A stretch of 8,271 bases of DNA. It comes from Thermoplasmatota archaeon (GTDB lineage Archaea; Thermoplasmatota; E2; DHVEG-1). This document shows positions 1 through 5,906 of the stretch, piece by piece (the first letter of the stretch is position 1; every line of letters starts with the position of its first letter). Below the pieces are notes generated by a model. That model saw only the letters and a program-made list of their open reading frames with translations. It was not told the origin of the DNA and ran no database searches. The DNA lies in NCBI GenBank assembly GCA_018334795.1, contig JAGXLH010000060.1:1-8271 (forward strand). The letters are read 5' to 3'. The translations under genes and the position numbers were made by a program.

Positions 1-41
1 GGAGAGACCTCTTGTAATGTATCTTTAAGAGCATTTCCCAT
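1..41 (-). CDS. Possible 5' end of a leftward gene cut by the window edge
   Basis: An ATG at 41-39 opens a frame that stays open to the window edge and would begin MGNALKDTLQEVS. Upstream on the same strand (about 88-105) lies a GGAAAG stretch followed by TAAAAAT, which looks like a weak BRE/TATA pair at a reasonable distance. No convincing Shine-Dalgarno sequence is visible, and an ATG in another frame at 35-33 is also open to the edge. Thirteen codons are too few to identify a family. This is a tentative call that depends on sequence outside the window. Confidence 0.25.
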   Translation of the reverse strand, partial: MGNALKDTLQEVS

Positions 42-253
42 CCTGCATCCCAAAAAACAGAATGTGATTACTGGCTAAAAATACTATTGATTTTTACTTT
101 CCGAAGTACTGGTGTTTTAACCAGACCTATTACAGATTATTCCTAAAAGAACAACCGTACTTTTTGTCATTTTTCCAGATGGAATTTAAGTACAACCGCT
201 TCCAATTTTTTAACGTGTGTAAACAAAAAAAATGTGTGAGTGTGAAATAAAAA
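42..253. other. Intergenic region, no gene seen
   Basis: No open frame of coding character was found on either strand. The region separates the possible leftward gene at the edge from the rightward zinc-finger gene, so it should hold divergent promoters. On the rightward strand the T-rich stretch near 202-213 (attttttaa) is a candidate TATA element about 45 nt before the zinc-finger start, but no good BRE precedes it. No strong repeat or hairpin was seen. Confidence 0.5.
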
Positions 254-448
254 ATGAATGAAATTATACAATGTGAAAAATGTCAAAAGCCAGTTTCACC
301 AACACAACGAATCTACAGTTCTATCTACCATGGATATATCTGTTTATCCTGTTATCATAATCAATTCCCTAAAATCCCTCCAACACAGAAACCATTACTC
401 ATAGCTGGGTATCATAACCATATTCATTTACTTGAAAAAACAAGCTAG
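254..448 (+). CDS. Small C4 zinc-finger (treble-clef or zinc-ribbon type) protein
   Basis: A 64-residue protein with two CxxC knuckles: C7-C10 (CEKC) and C30-C33 (CLSC), 19 residues apart. This is the spacing of a single zinc-binding ribbon or treble-clef fold. The rest is basic to neutral with a His/Tyr-rich tail and no membrane segment, so the product is probably cytosolic. Such small proteins often bind nucleic acid or protein partners, but no family is recognised and no function is assigned. The start has no strong ribosome binding site, only GTGA-like bases a few nt upstream, which may mean a short-leader transcript. The gene converges on the moxR operon with only 11 nt between the two stop codons. 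The paired cysteine knuckles argue that it is a real gene. Confidence 0.6.
   Translation: MNEIIQCEKCQKPVSPTQRIYSSIYHGYICLSCYHNQFPKIPPTQKPLLIAGYHNHIHLLEKTS
435..440 (-). terminator. T-run terminator candidate for the moxR operon
   Basis: Six T residues on the minus strand, flanked by CTTG and CAAG that could form a tiny stem, lie about 20 nt beyond the stop of the last operon gene. Archaeal RNA polymerase commonly terminates at T-runs. The site falls inside the end of the convergent zinc-finger gene, so transcripts of the two would overlap slightly. The call is weak because the run is short. Confidence 0.35.
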
Positions 449-459
449 AAACTCATAAG

Positions 460-1959
460 TTAAGATGCTGAAACAATTGAACGAACCGTTGAATACACTT
501 GTTTAAAATCATGATCTGATCCGGTATATTTAGCAAATTCAACGAGACTGCACATCTCAAAACATTGTGTTATCTCATCATATGGAAATCGTTTATCTTT
601 TAAAAAATGCAATATATCCTCATTGGTAACTTCTTTTTTTAATCCATATTCATAACTAAGATACAAACGAAGAGATTGCCCAGCTTTAGCATACGCCATC
701 TTATGATCTCCTTGTTTATACAATCGTTCAGCTGCAATCAACAATCGCTTTGCTTCTTTTTTATAATCAAATGGTTTTTTCATAATCTTTTTTGAATCAA
801 CCGATTCTTCATCCTTATTTTTTCCATATTTCAAATAAATAAACAAAACAATTACCAATACAAAAACAAACAGCGGAGTAATCCATAATAACGGATGAAT
901 ATCATTTTCTTTAGAAAGCCGTACATCTTCTAGTTTTTCATCTAAAAATTCAGCAGTGATAGTTGCTGTTTTATTCTCCTCATTCTCATAAGAAAGTTTA
1001 ACTTTTGTTGTATTCTCATTTTGATCAAAAGAGATATCCGTTTGATTATATCCTTCATCTTCTAATTGTTGTTGATACGTTTGAAATTGTTCACTTTGAT
1101 TTAATGCATCCATCATATGCTGCCGATCTTCAGCAGTTTGCTTCTGAAAATCAGTCAACTCTCCATCATCCATACTTCCTTTAAAAGAAGCAGTTTCCCC
1201 TTGTTCATTTTCATATGATAAATTAAAACTTCCCGTATCATTACTTTCAGCATCCAATTGTTTCTGTGAAATGTTATAGCCCTGATCTTGTAACGATTGA
1301 TGCTGTTTTTGAAACTCTTGATTATCAAACAAGTTATCTTCAAATGCTTCTTTTTGTTGTTGTTCATCAGCCATTTGTTGTTCTATTTGATCCTTTAATG
1401 CTTGACTATCCTGGCTCATTTGATTATTTTGCAGTTTTTCTTGTGGCGTATTGGATTGTTGCTGATTCTCTGAAGAAGGTTCAGCATTCTTGATTTCTTC
1501 AGAACTACTCTGTTGTGAATTTTGTTGATTGTTCATTTGACTTTGATTAGAAACAAAATGAATAATGATATCATACAAGGAAACAATATGCGTTTTATCA
1601 TCATGTGTAAAAGAAAACTCTAAATCAGCAGATAAGGTCAAAGGTTGATCAGATCTTCCAAAATTTATTTGAATTGAATTATTACCATTTGGAACAGAAA
1701 ACGATTGAGATTGTGAGTTTGACGAAGAATATTGACCACCACTCTGAGAACTAGTTTGCGTAATGGCATATGTTAACTTTCCATCAATTTGTTTTTCATA
1801 CGTGTTATTCATATGTAATGGAACAATCGCTTGTTGACCAGTCAGAAAATAATACTCGTTTTGATCAACGGAAAACACAATATCTTCAGCAGAAACACTA
1901 CTAAAAAGAACCGCACAAAATAGAAATCCAATAACGAGAAAAATAGTAATTCTTTTCAT
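460..1959 (-). CDS. Exported single-pass membrane protein with Q/N-rich linker and duplicated module; BatD-position gene of a moxR operon
   Basis: A 499-residue protein. Residues 1-24 form a signal peptide (basic start, hydrophobic core, cleavage expected after SVSA). Residues 25-138 look like a beta-rich, Ig-like extracytoplasmic domain. Residues 139-205 are a linker rich in Gln, Asn and Ser. Residues 209-271 and 286-348 are two copies of one module, sharing a Q-rich helix, the triplet GYN and LSYENE. A transmembrane helix at 357-376 is followed by a basic stretch and a helical cytoplasmic domain (398-499) resembling the C-terminal helical domains of DUF4129 or BatD-like proteins. The predicted topology is outside N-terminus, inside C-terminus. 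The ATG overlaps the TGA of the VWA gene (ATGA), with AGGAAGGA just upstream, so translation is probably coupled. By position it should be a partner of the MoxR ATPase and VWA proteins. The extracytoplasmic part is not recognised, and its role as a ligand or assembly module is inference. Confidence 0.85.
   Translation of the reverse strand: MKRITIFLVIGFLFCAVLFSSVSAEDIVFSVDQNEYYFLTGQQAIVPLHMNNTYEKQIDGKLTYAITQTSSQSGGQYSSSNSQSQSFSVPNGNNSIQINFGRSDQPLTLSADLEFSFTHDDKTHIVSLYDIIIHFVSNQSQMNNQQNSQQSSSEEIKNAEPSSENQQQSNTPQEKLQNNQMSQDSQALKDQIEQQMADEQQQKEAFEDNLFDNQEFQKQHQSLQDQGYNISQKQLDAESNDTGSFNLSYENEQGETASFKGSMDDGELTDFQKQTAEDRQHMMDALNQSEQFQTYQQQLEDEGYNQTDISFDQNENTTKVKLSYENEENKTATITAEFLDEKLEDVRLSKENDIHPLLWITPLFVFVLVIVLFIYLKYGKNKDEESVDSKKIMKKPFDYKKEAKRLLIAAERLYKQGDHKMAYAKAGQSLRLYLSYEYGLKKEVTNEDILHFLKDKRFPYDEITQCFEMCSLVEFAKYTGSDHDFKQVYSTVRSIVSAS
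916..1104 (-). repeat. Module copy 2 in the BatD-position protein
   Basis: This segment encodes residues 286-348, beginning LNQSEQFQ, with LEDEGYN and KLSYENE matching copy 1. It ends just before the transmembrane helix. Both copies have an N-terminal half predicted as helix (Q/E-rich) and a C-terminal half of alternating polar and hydrophobic residues that suggests beta strands. Confidence 0.75.
1147..1335 (-). repeat. Module copy 1 in the BatD-position protein
   Basis: This segment encodes residues 209-271 of the 499-residue membrane protein. It starts LFDNQEFQ, contains QDQGYN, then NLSYENE. It aligns with residues 286-348 at an offset of 76 residues, falling to 75 after a one-residue gap. 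The similarity is clear at the protein level but the DNA has diverged, so this is an old duplication rather than a recent slippage product. Confidence 0.75.
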
Positions 1960-2906
1960 TGTATAATCCTTCCTTTTCCATAACGAAGATAAAATTCAAC
2001 AAGTAATACGATGATAGCTGAAAGGAAAAACCAATCTTTGATATTTGTTTCTTCTTTCTCACGTTCAATGTCTTCTCCGATGTTTTGATAGATATTATCC
2101 AATGTTTCTCCATCAACAGATCTAAAATATTCCCCGCCGGTTTCAGTGGCAATGGTTTGTAATGTCGCTTCATCTAGTTCTGCATACACGGGATTACCCA
2201 TCCAATCATGACCAATCACTACTTTTCCTTCTGACCCCATTCCAATACTATAAACTTGAATGTTTTCAAGATTAGCAAATTCAATTGCTTGTTCTGGTGA
2301 AATAACACCTGCATTATTCACACCATCACTTAGTAAAATCACTACTTTCTTCTTATTAGGAATTGAAGATGCCATATCGATACCAAGTGCTAATCCATCA
2401 CCAATAGCAGTTCTTCCTTCTTTTGCAGCAATACTTCGTAATTTTTCAATTACGTTTTCCTTATATGGACTAAGATATGCAGCTGTCGTAGCACCAGATT
2501 CAAAAGTCACAATACCTGCATGATCATTTTGCTGTAAGGATTCAAGTAATAATTCAGCTGAGGCTTTCGCTGCTTGAATGCGAGATGGTTCATAATCTGT
2601 GGCTTGCATACTCCCTGAGATATCAAGGACTAATACCACATTAACTCCTTCTTTTGTTTGTTCCAATGGAATATGTGGATTTGCTAATCCAATAATCATG
2701 AATCCAAGAGATAAAAGCGTGAGAGAAAACAAAATTTCACCACGTCTGCTTTTTTTCTTATCACCCAACGCCGTTTTGATAAATCCAAGGTGACTAAATT
2801 TCATCGCTTCCTTCTTACGCCGATTCATCACTTGCCGATAAACAATATAAAGAAGAGGAAGAACTACAAGGAAAACAAGAAGAAATGGATCATCAAATCC
2901 GGCCAT
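1956..2906 (-). CDS. BatA-like VWA-domain membrane protein
   Basis: A 316-residue protein with the BatA layout. There is an N-terminal membrane helix (about 7-23), a basic cytoplasmic stretch with a conserved-looking KFSHLG segment, a second helix (about 58-76), and a von Willebrand factor A domain (about 87-280). A final helix lies at about 290-307. The metal-binding MIDAS site is intact: DISGS at 95-99, T166 in GRTAIGDG, and D194 in LLSDG. The domain should bind a divalent cation and a protein ligand on the outer face of the membrane. In MoxR/Bat operons such proteins partner the AAA+ ATPase, but their substrates are mostly unknown. The ATG shares one base with the DUF58 stop codon (TAATG). 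It is preceded by GGGTGAT at a spacing of 6, a good archaeal ribosome binding site, which fixes the start. Confidence 0.92.
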   Translation of the reverse strand: MAGFDDPFLLVFLVVLPLLYIVYRQVMNRRKKEAMKFSHLGFIKTALGDKKKSRRGEILFSLTLLSLGFMIIGLANPHIPLEQTKEGVNVVLVLDISGSMQATDYEPSRIQAAKASAELLLESLQQNDHAGIVTFESGATTAAYLSPYKENVIEKLRSIAAKEGRTAIGDGLALGIDMASSIPNKKKVVILLSDGVNNAGVISPEQAIEFANLENIQVYSIGMGSEGKVVIGHDWMGNPVYAELDEATLQTIATETGGEYFRSVDGETLDNIYQNIGEDIEREKEETNIKDWFFLSAIIVLLVEFYLRYGKGRIIQ

Positions 2907-3796
2907 TATCGCATCACCCGTTGTAAACGAATTTTAAAAAACTTTTTTAATGGAATATCAAAAGGTTCATCTGTCAGAATTCGAACCATGTCAATCTTAA
3001 TTTTTCGAAGCTGATGAAGTAAATCCTGTTCATGTTTTTGAATTTGCTGCATATAATCCTTCCGAAATTGTTCATCTGAAGTATCCACAAGGAGTTGTTC
3101 ACCTGTCTCCCCATCTTCAAGCTCAATAAGACCAATATCTGGTATTTCTAACTCACGTTGGTCAATAATACGTAGCGCAATGACATCATGTTTATTTTTC
3201 AATATTTTTAAAGGGTGAACAAAATCAGTATCAAAAAAATCAGAGATCACAAAAACAATACTTCTCTTCTTAATCACCTTTGAAATATAACGAAGGGATT
3301 TGCTTAGATTTGTAGTTGTTGACTTAGGTTGAAATTGAACAAGTGTGCTAATTGCTTTCAAAACATGTTTTCTACCTTTTCGAGCAGGTATAAACTGTTC
3401 AATCTCATCAGTAAATAAAAATAAACCGACGTTATCATTATTTTTCATCGCAGCAAACATCAAACTAGCTACGATTTCAAGTGCTTTTTTACGCTTTGAA
3501 ATATTATTTCCAAAACTACTTGATCCTGAAAGATCCAAAGCAAAATACACATGAAGATCTCGTTCTTCAATGAATTCTTTAATGTATGGTTCGTTTAACC
3601 GGGCAGTAATCTTCCAATCAATAGAACGAATATCATCACCAACGCGATATTCCCTACTTTCAGAAAATTCAATCCCCTGACCTTTGAAAATCGAATGATA
3701 ATTACCAGTGATGAGACCATCGACTAAGTGCTTGGTTGTTATCTCAAGTTTTTTGACTTTCCGAATGATTTCCTTAGTTTGATCCATGCCACTCAT
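2906..3796 (-). CDS. DUF58-family protein, short cytosolic form
   Basis: A 296-residue protein carrying the DUF58 signature at 41-66: GIEFSESREY, VGDDIRSIDW, then AR. A VWA-like fold follows, with a MIDAS-type motif DLSGS at 88-92 and SDF at 185-187. The N-terminal membrane helices found in longer DUF58 proteins are absent, so it is probably cytosolic and met there by the MoxR ATPase. It lies 13 nt after moxR and overlaps the VWA gene by one base. The start is uncertain. The ATG used here has no ribosome binding site and may rely on reinitiation after the moxR stop; the ATG three codons later (3787) has only a weak GAGTGG before it. The DUF58 family commonly travels with moxR, but its biochemical role is not established. 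Confidence 0.92.
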   Translation of the reverse strand: MSGMDQTKEIIRKVKKLEITTKHLVDGLITGNYHSIFKGQGIEFSESREYRVGDDIRSIDWKITARLNEPYIKEFIEERDLHVYFALDLSGSSSFGNNISKRKKALEIVASLMFAAMKNNDNVGLFLFTDEIEQFIPARKGRKHVLKAISTLVQFQPKSTTTNLSKSLRYISKVIKKRSIVFVISDFFDTDFVHPLKILKNKHDVIALRIIDQRELEIPDIGLIELEDGETGEQLLVDTSDEQFRKDYMQQIQKHEQDLLHQLRKIKIDMVRILTDEPFDIPLKKFFKIRLQRVMR

Positions 3797-3809
3797 CTAA
3801 TCTAAATCA

Positions 3810-4796
3810 TTACGGGATTTTTACGGTATCAAGAATTTTTTTTATGATTTCATCACTAGTGATGTCTTCAGCTTCAGCCTCATACGTTAATAAAATCCGA
3901 TGACGCAAGGTTTCAAAGGCTATAGCTTGTACATCTTCAGGTTTAACATATCCTCTCCCCTGCATCAACGCATGTGCTTTTCCAGCTAAAATCAACCATA
4001 AGGAAGCCCGAGGAGATGCACCATATTCAATGTATTCAGCAACATCTAATCCATACTGATCAGGATCTCTTGTTGCATCAACTATTTCAGAAACGTAAGT
4101 TTTAATGGTTTCATCAGCATATATACTCTGATTGAAATCCTGAATTTCTAACACATCATCTATTCCCATAATTTGAGAAGAATGTGGTGTGCTTCCCTCA
4201 GTAAACCGATTAATGATTTCTATTTCTTCAGCTTTATTAGGATGAGTTATTATCACTTTAAACACAAAACGATCTACTTGAGCTTCAGGAAGTTTATATG
4301 TTCCTTCAGATTCAATTGGATTCTGCGTTGCCATTACTAAAAATGGTTGGTCAAGCTGGAATGTTTCTCCTTGAATACTTACTTGTTTTTCCTGCATTGC
4401 TTCAAGTAATGCAGATTGTACTTTCGGTGGTGCTCGATTCACTTCATCCGCAAGAACAAAATTAGCAAAAATCGGTCCTTTTAACGTAGTAAATGACATA
4501 TCTTTATGATTATAAATTTTTGTTCCAGTGATATCTGCAGGGAGTAAATCCGGCGTAAACTGCATTCGAACGAAACTGCAATCAATACATTCCGATAAGG
4601 TTTGAATCATCAAAGTTTTTGCCAAACCCGGCACTCCTTCTAAAAGCACATGTCCTCTCACAACCAGGGAAAGAATGAGTTTTTCAATAATATCTTCTTG
4701 TCCCACAATTATTTTTTCGATTTCTTGTTTTAACGAGTCTAATCTTGTTTGATACTTTTTTGCCTGTTCATTCAGTTGTTCAATCTTTTGATCCAC
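3810..4796 (-). CDS. MoxR-family AAA+ ATPase
   Basis: A 328-residue MoxR ATPase, full length for the family. Numbered from the chosen start it has Walker A GVPGLAKT (54-61), Walker B with ADE (116-118) followed by VNRAPP, sensor 1 ATQNP (156-160), the EAQVDRF segment (171-177), and the sensor 2 region GASPRAS (259-265) at the start of the lid domain. All key ATPase residues are present. MoxR proteins are thought to use ATP to remodel or activate substrates presented by VWA proteins, here the DUF58 and BatA-like products downstream. The start is taken as the GTG at 4796-4794. An upstream GTG at 4805 lies inside the GAGGTGA ribosome binding site and would add only three residues. This is the first gene of a four-gene operon, with its own TATA element about 65 nt upstream. 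Confidence 0.95.
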   Translation of the reverse strand: MDQKIEQLNEQAKKYQTRLDSLKQEIEKIIVGQEDIIEKLILSLVVRGHVLLEGVPGLAKTLMIQTLSECIDCSFVRMQFTPDLLPADITGTKIYNHKDMSFTTLKGPIFANFVLADEVNRAPPKVQSALLEAMQEKQVSIQGETFQLDQPFLVMATQNPIESEGTYKLPEAQVDRFVFKVIITHPNKAEEIEIINRFTEGSTPHSSQIMGIDDVLEIQDFNQSIYADETIKTYVSEIVDATRDPDQYGLDVAEYIEYGASPRASLWLILAGKAHALMQGRGYVKPEDVQAIAFETLRHRILLTYEAEAEDITSDEIIKKILDTVKIP

Positions 4797-4801
4797 AGAA
4801 G

Positions 4802-4808
4802 TCACCTC
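4802..4808 (-). promoter_or_regulatory. Ribosome binding site deciding the moxR start
   Basis: GAGGTGA on the minus strand is a near-perfect complement of the archaeal 16S rRNA 3' end. It sits 5 nt before the GTG at 4796. The alternative GTG at 4805 is part of this site, so it is unlikely to be the start. Confidence 0.75.
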
Positions 4809-4857
4809 AATGAAAGTAGTCCAGTAGATAGTTAGCCATATCCATGATAAAATTCAC

Positions 4858-4865
4858 TATTTAAA
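4858..4865 (-). promoter_or_regulatory. TATA element of the moxR operon
   Basis: TTTAAATA on the minus strand, preceded by CGCAAAT as a possible BRE. Transcription would be expected to start about 25 nt downstream, near 4836, giving a leader of about 40 nt. It lies in the 94-nt gap behind the NfeD-like gene, so the operon can be expressed independently of that gene. Confidence 0.5.
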
Positions 4866-4890
4866 ATTTGCGTGTTTTATTGGAGAAAAA

Positions 4891-5256
4891 TCATATTTTT
4901 TTAACAGTTACTGTTAATCCTTGTACGTCTAAAACAATCACCTTATCACCTTTCTTAATTTGTACCTCATTTGTAACTGCCCTCCATTGTTCCCCATGAA
5001 CTAAAACACTGCCTTCCTCATTAAAAGTTTCTAAAGCAACTCCCTTCATATCAATTAATCCTTCACTTCCAGTCACTGGTTTTTTTAATTGAGGAAGAAA
5101 CACATAACTGATAAAAACAAAAATGATAAAAATAATTAGAATTACGCCAACAAAAATTTCTAATGAAACATTCAGATAATACAAAATAGTAATAATTAAT
5201 GCTATACCAATGAGTTCATCGAGAATAAAAATAAAATACTTAATCAGGTTCTTCAT
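4891..5256 (-). CDS. NfeD-like short membrane protein (two helices plus OB domain)
   Basis: A 121-residue protein with two hydrophobic helices (about 5-28 and 31-54). A C-terminal domain (about 64-121) matches the NfeD OB-fold pattern: GLIDMKGVAL, a short VLVHGEQW strand pair, then KKGDKVIVLDVQGLTVTV. It is the short form, without the N-terminal ClpP-like serine protease domain of long NfeD proteins. Short NfeD proteins usually partner a slipin/stomatin-type SPFH protein and affect membrane microdomains, but no SPFH gene is adjacent here. It is on the same strand as the moxR operon but separated by 94 nt with a separate TATA element, so co-regulation is possible but not shown. The ribosome binding site is weak (GTGA about 8 nt before ATG). 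The family call is confident; the cellular role is inference. Confidence 0.88.
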   Translation of the reverse strand: MKNLIKYFIFILDELIGIALIITILYYLNVSLEIFVGVILIIFIIFVFISYVFLPQLKKPVTGSEGLIDMKGVALETFNEEGSVLVHGEQWRAVTNEVQIKKGDKVIVLDVQGLTVTVKKI

Positions 5257-5311
5257 AGTTTTTCACTAGCCTTATTCCTTTTTGTTCTCATAACGATTGT
5301 ATTTATCAAAT

Positions 5312-5321
5312 CTCATAAATC
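5312..5321 (-). promoter_or_regulatory. Candidate TATA element for the NfeD-like gene
   Basis: GATTTATGAG on the minus strand lies about 60 nt before the start codon and predicts a leader of roughly 35 nt. The match is weak and the region is AT-rich, so other placements are possible. Confidence 0.3.
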
Positions 5322-5333
5322 TTACAACTCTAC

Positions 5334-5371
5334 AATGTAAACATTTATGTTATTCACCTAAATATGTAAAC
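5334..5371. promoter_or_regulatory. Clustered ATGT/ACAT half-sites between divergent promoters
   Basis: Two overlapping inverted repeats occur here: AATGT-AA-ACATT (5334-5345) and ACAT-TT-ATGT (5341-5350). The octamer ATGTAAAC is present twice, at 5335-5342 and 5364-5371, 29 nt apart. The cluster sits between the likely TATA elements of the NfeD-like gene and the 58-residue membrane protein gene. It could be a regulator-binding site that controls both. AT-rich DNA makes such short repeats less surprising. Confidence 0.35.
5358..5366 (+). promoter_or_regulatory. Candidate TATA element for the glycine-zipper gene
   Basis: CTAAATATG predicts transcription from about 5387, a leader of about 24 nt that still includes the AGAGGA ribosome binding site at 5395-5400. 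The second ATGTAAAC octamer overlaps its downstream end, which would suit a repressor site. Confidence 0.35.
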
Positions 5372-5410
5372 TTATTAAAAACAATTTATCAAAAAGAGGA
5401 TTAAGAAATA

Positions 5411-5587
5411 ATGACAGAAAAAAAGAAGGTTCAATATGTAGGAATCGGGCTTATTTTTGGCACAGCAATTGGATCAATCATTGGAATTTTTACATCTCAA
5501 CTCGCCCTATCAGCTGCAATCGGAGCTGGAGTGGGATTAATTGGAGGATCAATCCTTGATTCATTTCTTTATACACGAAAAAAATAA
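5411..5587 (+). CDS. 58-residue glycine-zipper membrane protein
   Basis: ATG at 5411 to TAA at 5585-5587 encodes 58 residues. A basic start (MTEKKK) leads into helix one (about 8-28), in which glycines recur every four residues: G13, G17, G21, G25. After a short turn a second helix (about 31-53) carries G38, G42 and G46, and the tail is basic (YTRKK). This is a two-helix hairpin with GxxxG packing and both ends probably inside the cell. It resembles small hypothetical glycine-zipper proteins of bacteria and archaea with no known function. AGAGGA lies 10 nt before the ATG. The gene is divergent from the NfeD-like gene and shares its upstream region, so the two may be co-regulated. The strict glycine spacing and ribosome binding site support a real gene. 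Confidence 0.75.
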   Translation: MTEKKKVQYVGIGLIFGTAIGSIIGIFTSQLALSAAIGAGVGLIGGSILDSFLYTRKK

Positions 5588-5855
5588 ATCAGTTATAGTA
5601 TATGAGTAATGTGAAATAAAATACAAAACGCAGTCATTTCATCATTATTTTTCGTAGATGCAACTACCAATTCAGCATATTTGCAAAATTCAATGATATC
5701 AATTTTCCAAATTTCCAAAATAACATATATAAAATATGGTTGACCATAATAAATTTATAATTCATTTATCTATGTTAAATATTTTTAAATTATTTGCTTT
5801 CATTTTTAATATTTGTATCATTATTCCGTAAATTGCCGAAATTTAAAATGTTTTT
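5588..5855. other. AT-rich intergenic region
   Basis: This stretch has no confident gene. Near its left end, TTTTT at 5648-5652 could end the glycine-zipper transcript. On the minus strand a 41-codon frame (5718-5593, TTG start) is open and reads like coding sequence in part (EFCKYAELVVAS), but it has no ribosome binding site. It could be a remnant or chance. The right end holds the promoter of the exported-protein gene. Confidence 0.5.
5837..5850 (+). promoter_or_regulatory. BRE/TATA promoter of the exported-protein gene
   Basis: CCGAAA followed directly by TTTAAAAT is a textbook archaeal BRE plus TATA arrangement. Transcription would start near 5870, giving a leader of about 37 nt before the TTG start. 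A second TATA-like stretch (atatataaa, about 5864-5872) would give a shorter leader. With either, the in-frame ATG at 5856 is upstream of the transcript. Confidence 0.55.
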
Positions 5856-5893
5856 ATGATAAAATATATAAACGTCGACGGATTACAAATTAT

Positions 5894-5899
5894 GGAGGA
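5894..5899 (+). promoter_or_regulatory. Ribosome binding site for the TTG start at 5907
   Basis: GGAGGA lies 7 nt before TTG at 5907-5909. It is the best Shine-Dalgarno match near this gene, and it places the start exactly at the first residue of a well-formed signal peptide. Confidence 0.7.
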
Positions 5900-5906
5900 A
5901 TATATT

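Noticed and set aside
1266..1493. Plus-strand frame of 75 codons antisense to the Q/N-rich region
   Set aside because: Low-complexity Gln/Asn codons on the opposite strand open antisense frames by composition. There is no ribosome binding site or promoter.
1381..1560. Gln/Asn/Ser-rich segment as a nucleotide microsatellite
   Set aside because: The codons are mixed and no perfect DNA repeat unit recurs. It is a compositional protein linker, not a slippage tract.
1901..2173. Minus-strand frame of 90 codons spanning the end of the VWA gene and the start of the next gene
   Set aside because: It is an out-of-frame shadow of two well-supported coupled genes and has no domain signature.
2260..2523. 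Plus-strand frame of 87 codons antisense to the VWA domain
   Set aside because: It is antisense to a gene with intact MIDAS motifs and has no initiation signals.
5593..5718. A 41-codon minus-strand frame (TTG start) with partly coding-like sequence, tail-to-tail with the glycine-zipper gene
   Set aside because: It has no ribosome binding site or ATG, lies in AT-rich DNA, and its composition alone cannot exclude chance. It may be a gene remnant, but there is no positive evidence.
5588..5855. Possible small RNA or CRISPR-like repeat in the AT-rich gap
   Set aside because: No regularly spaced repeats, GC-rich stem or paired promoter and terminator were seen.
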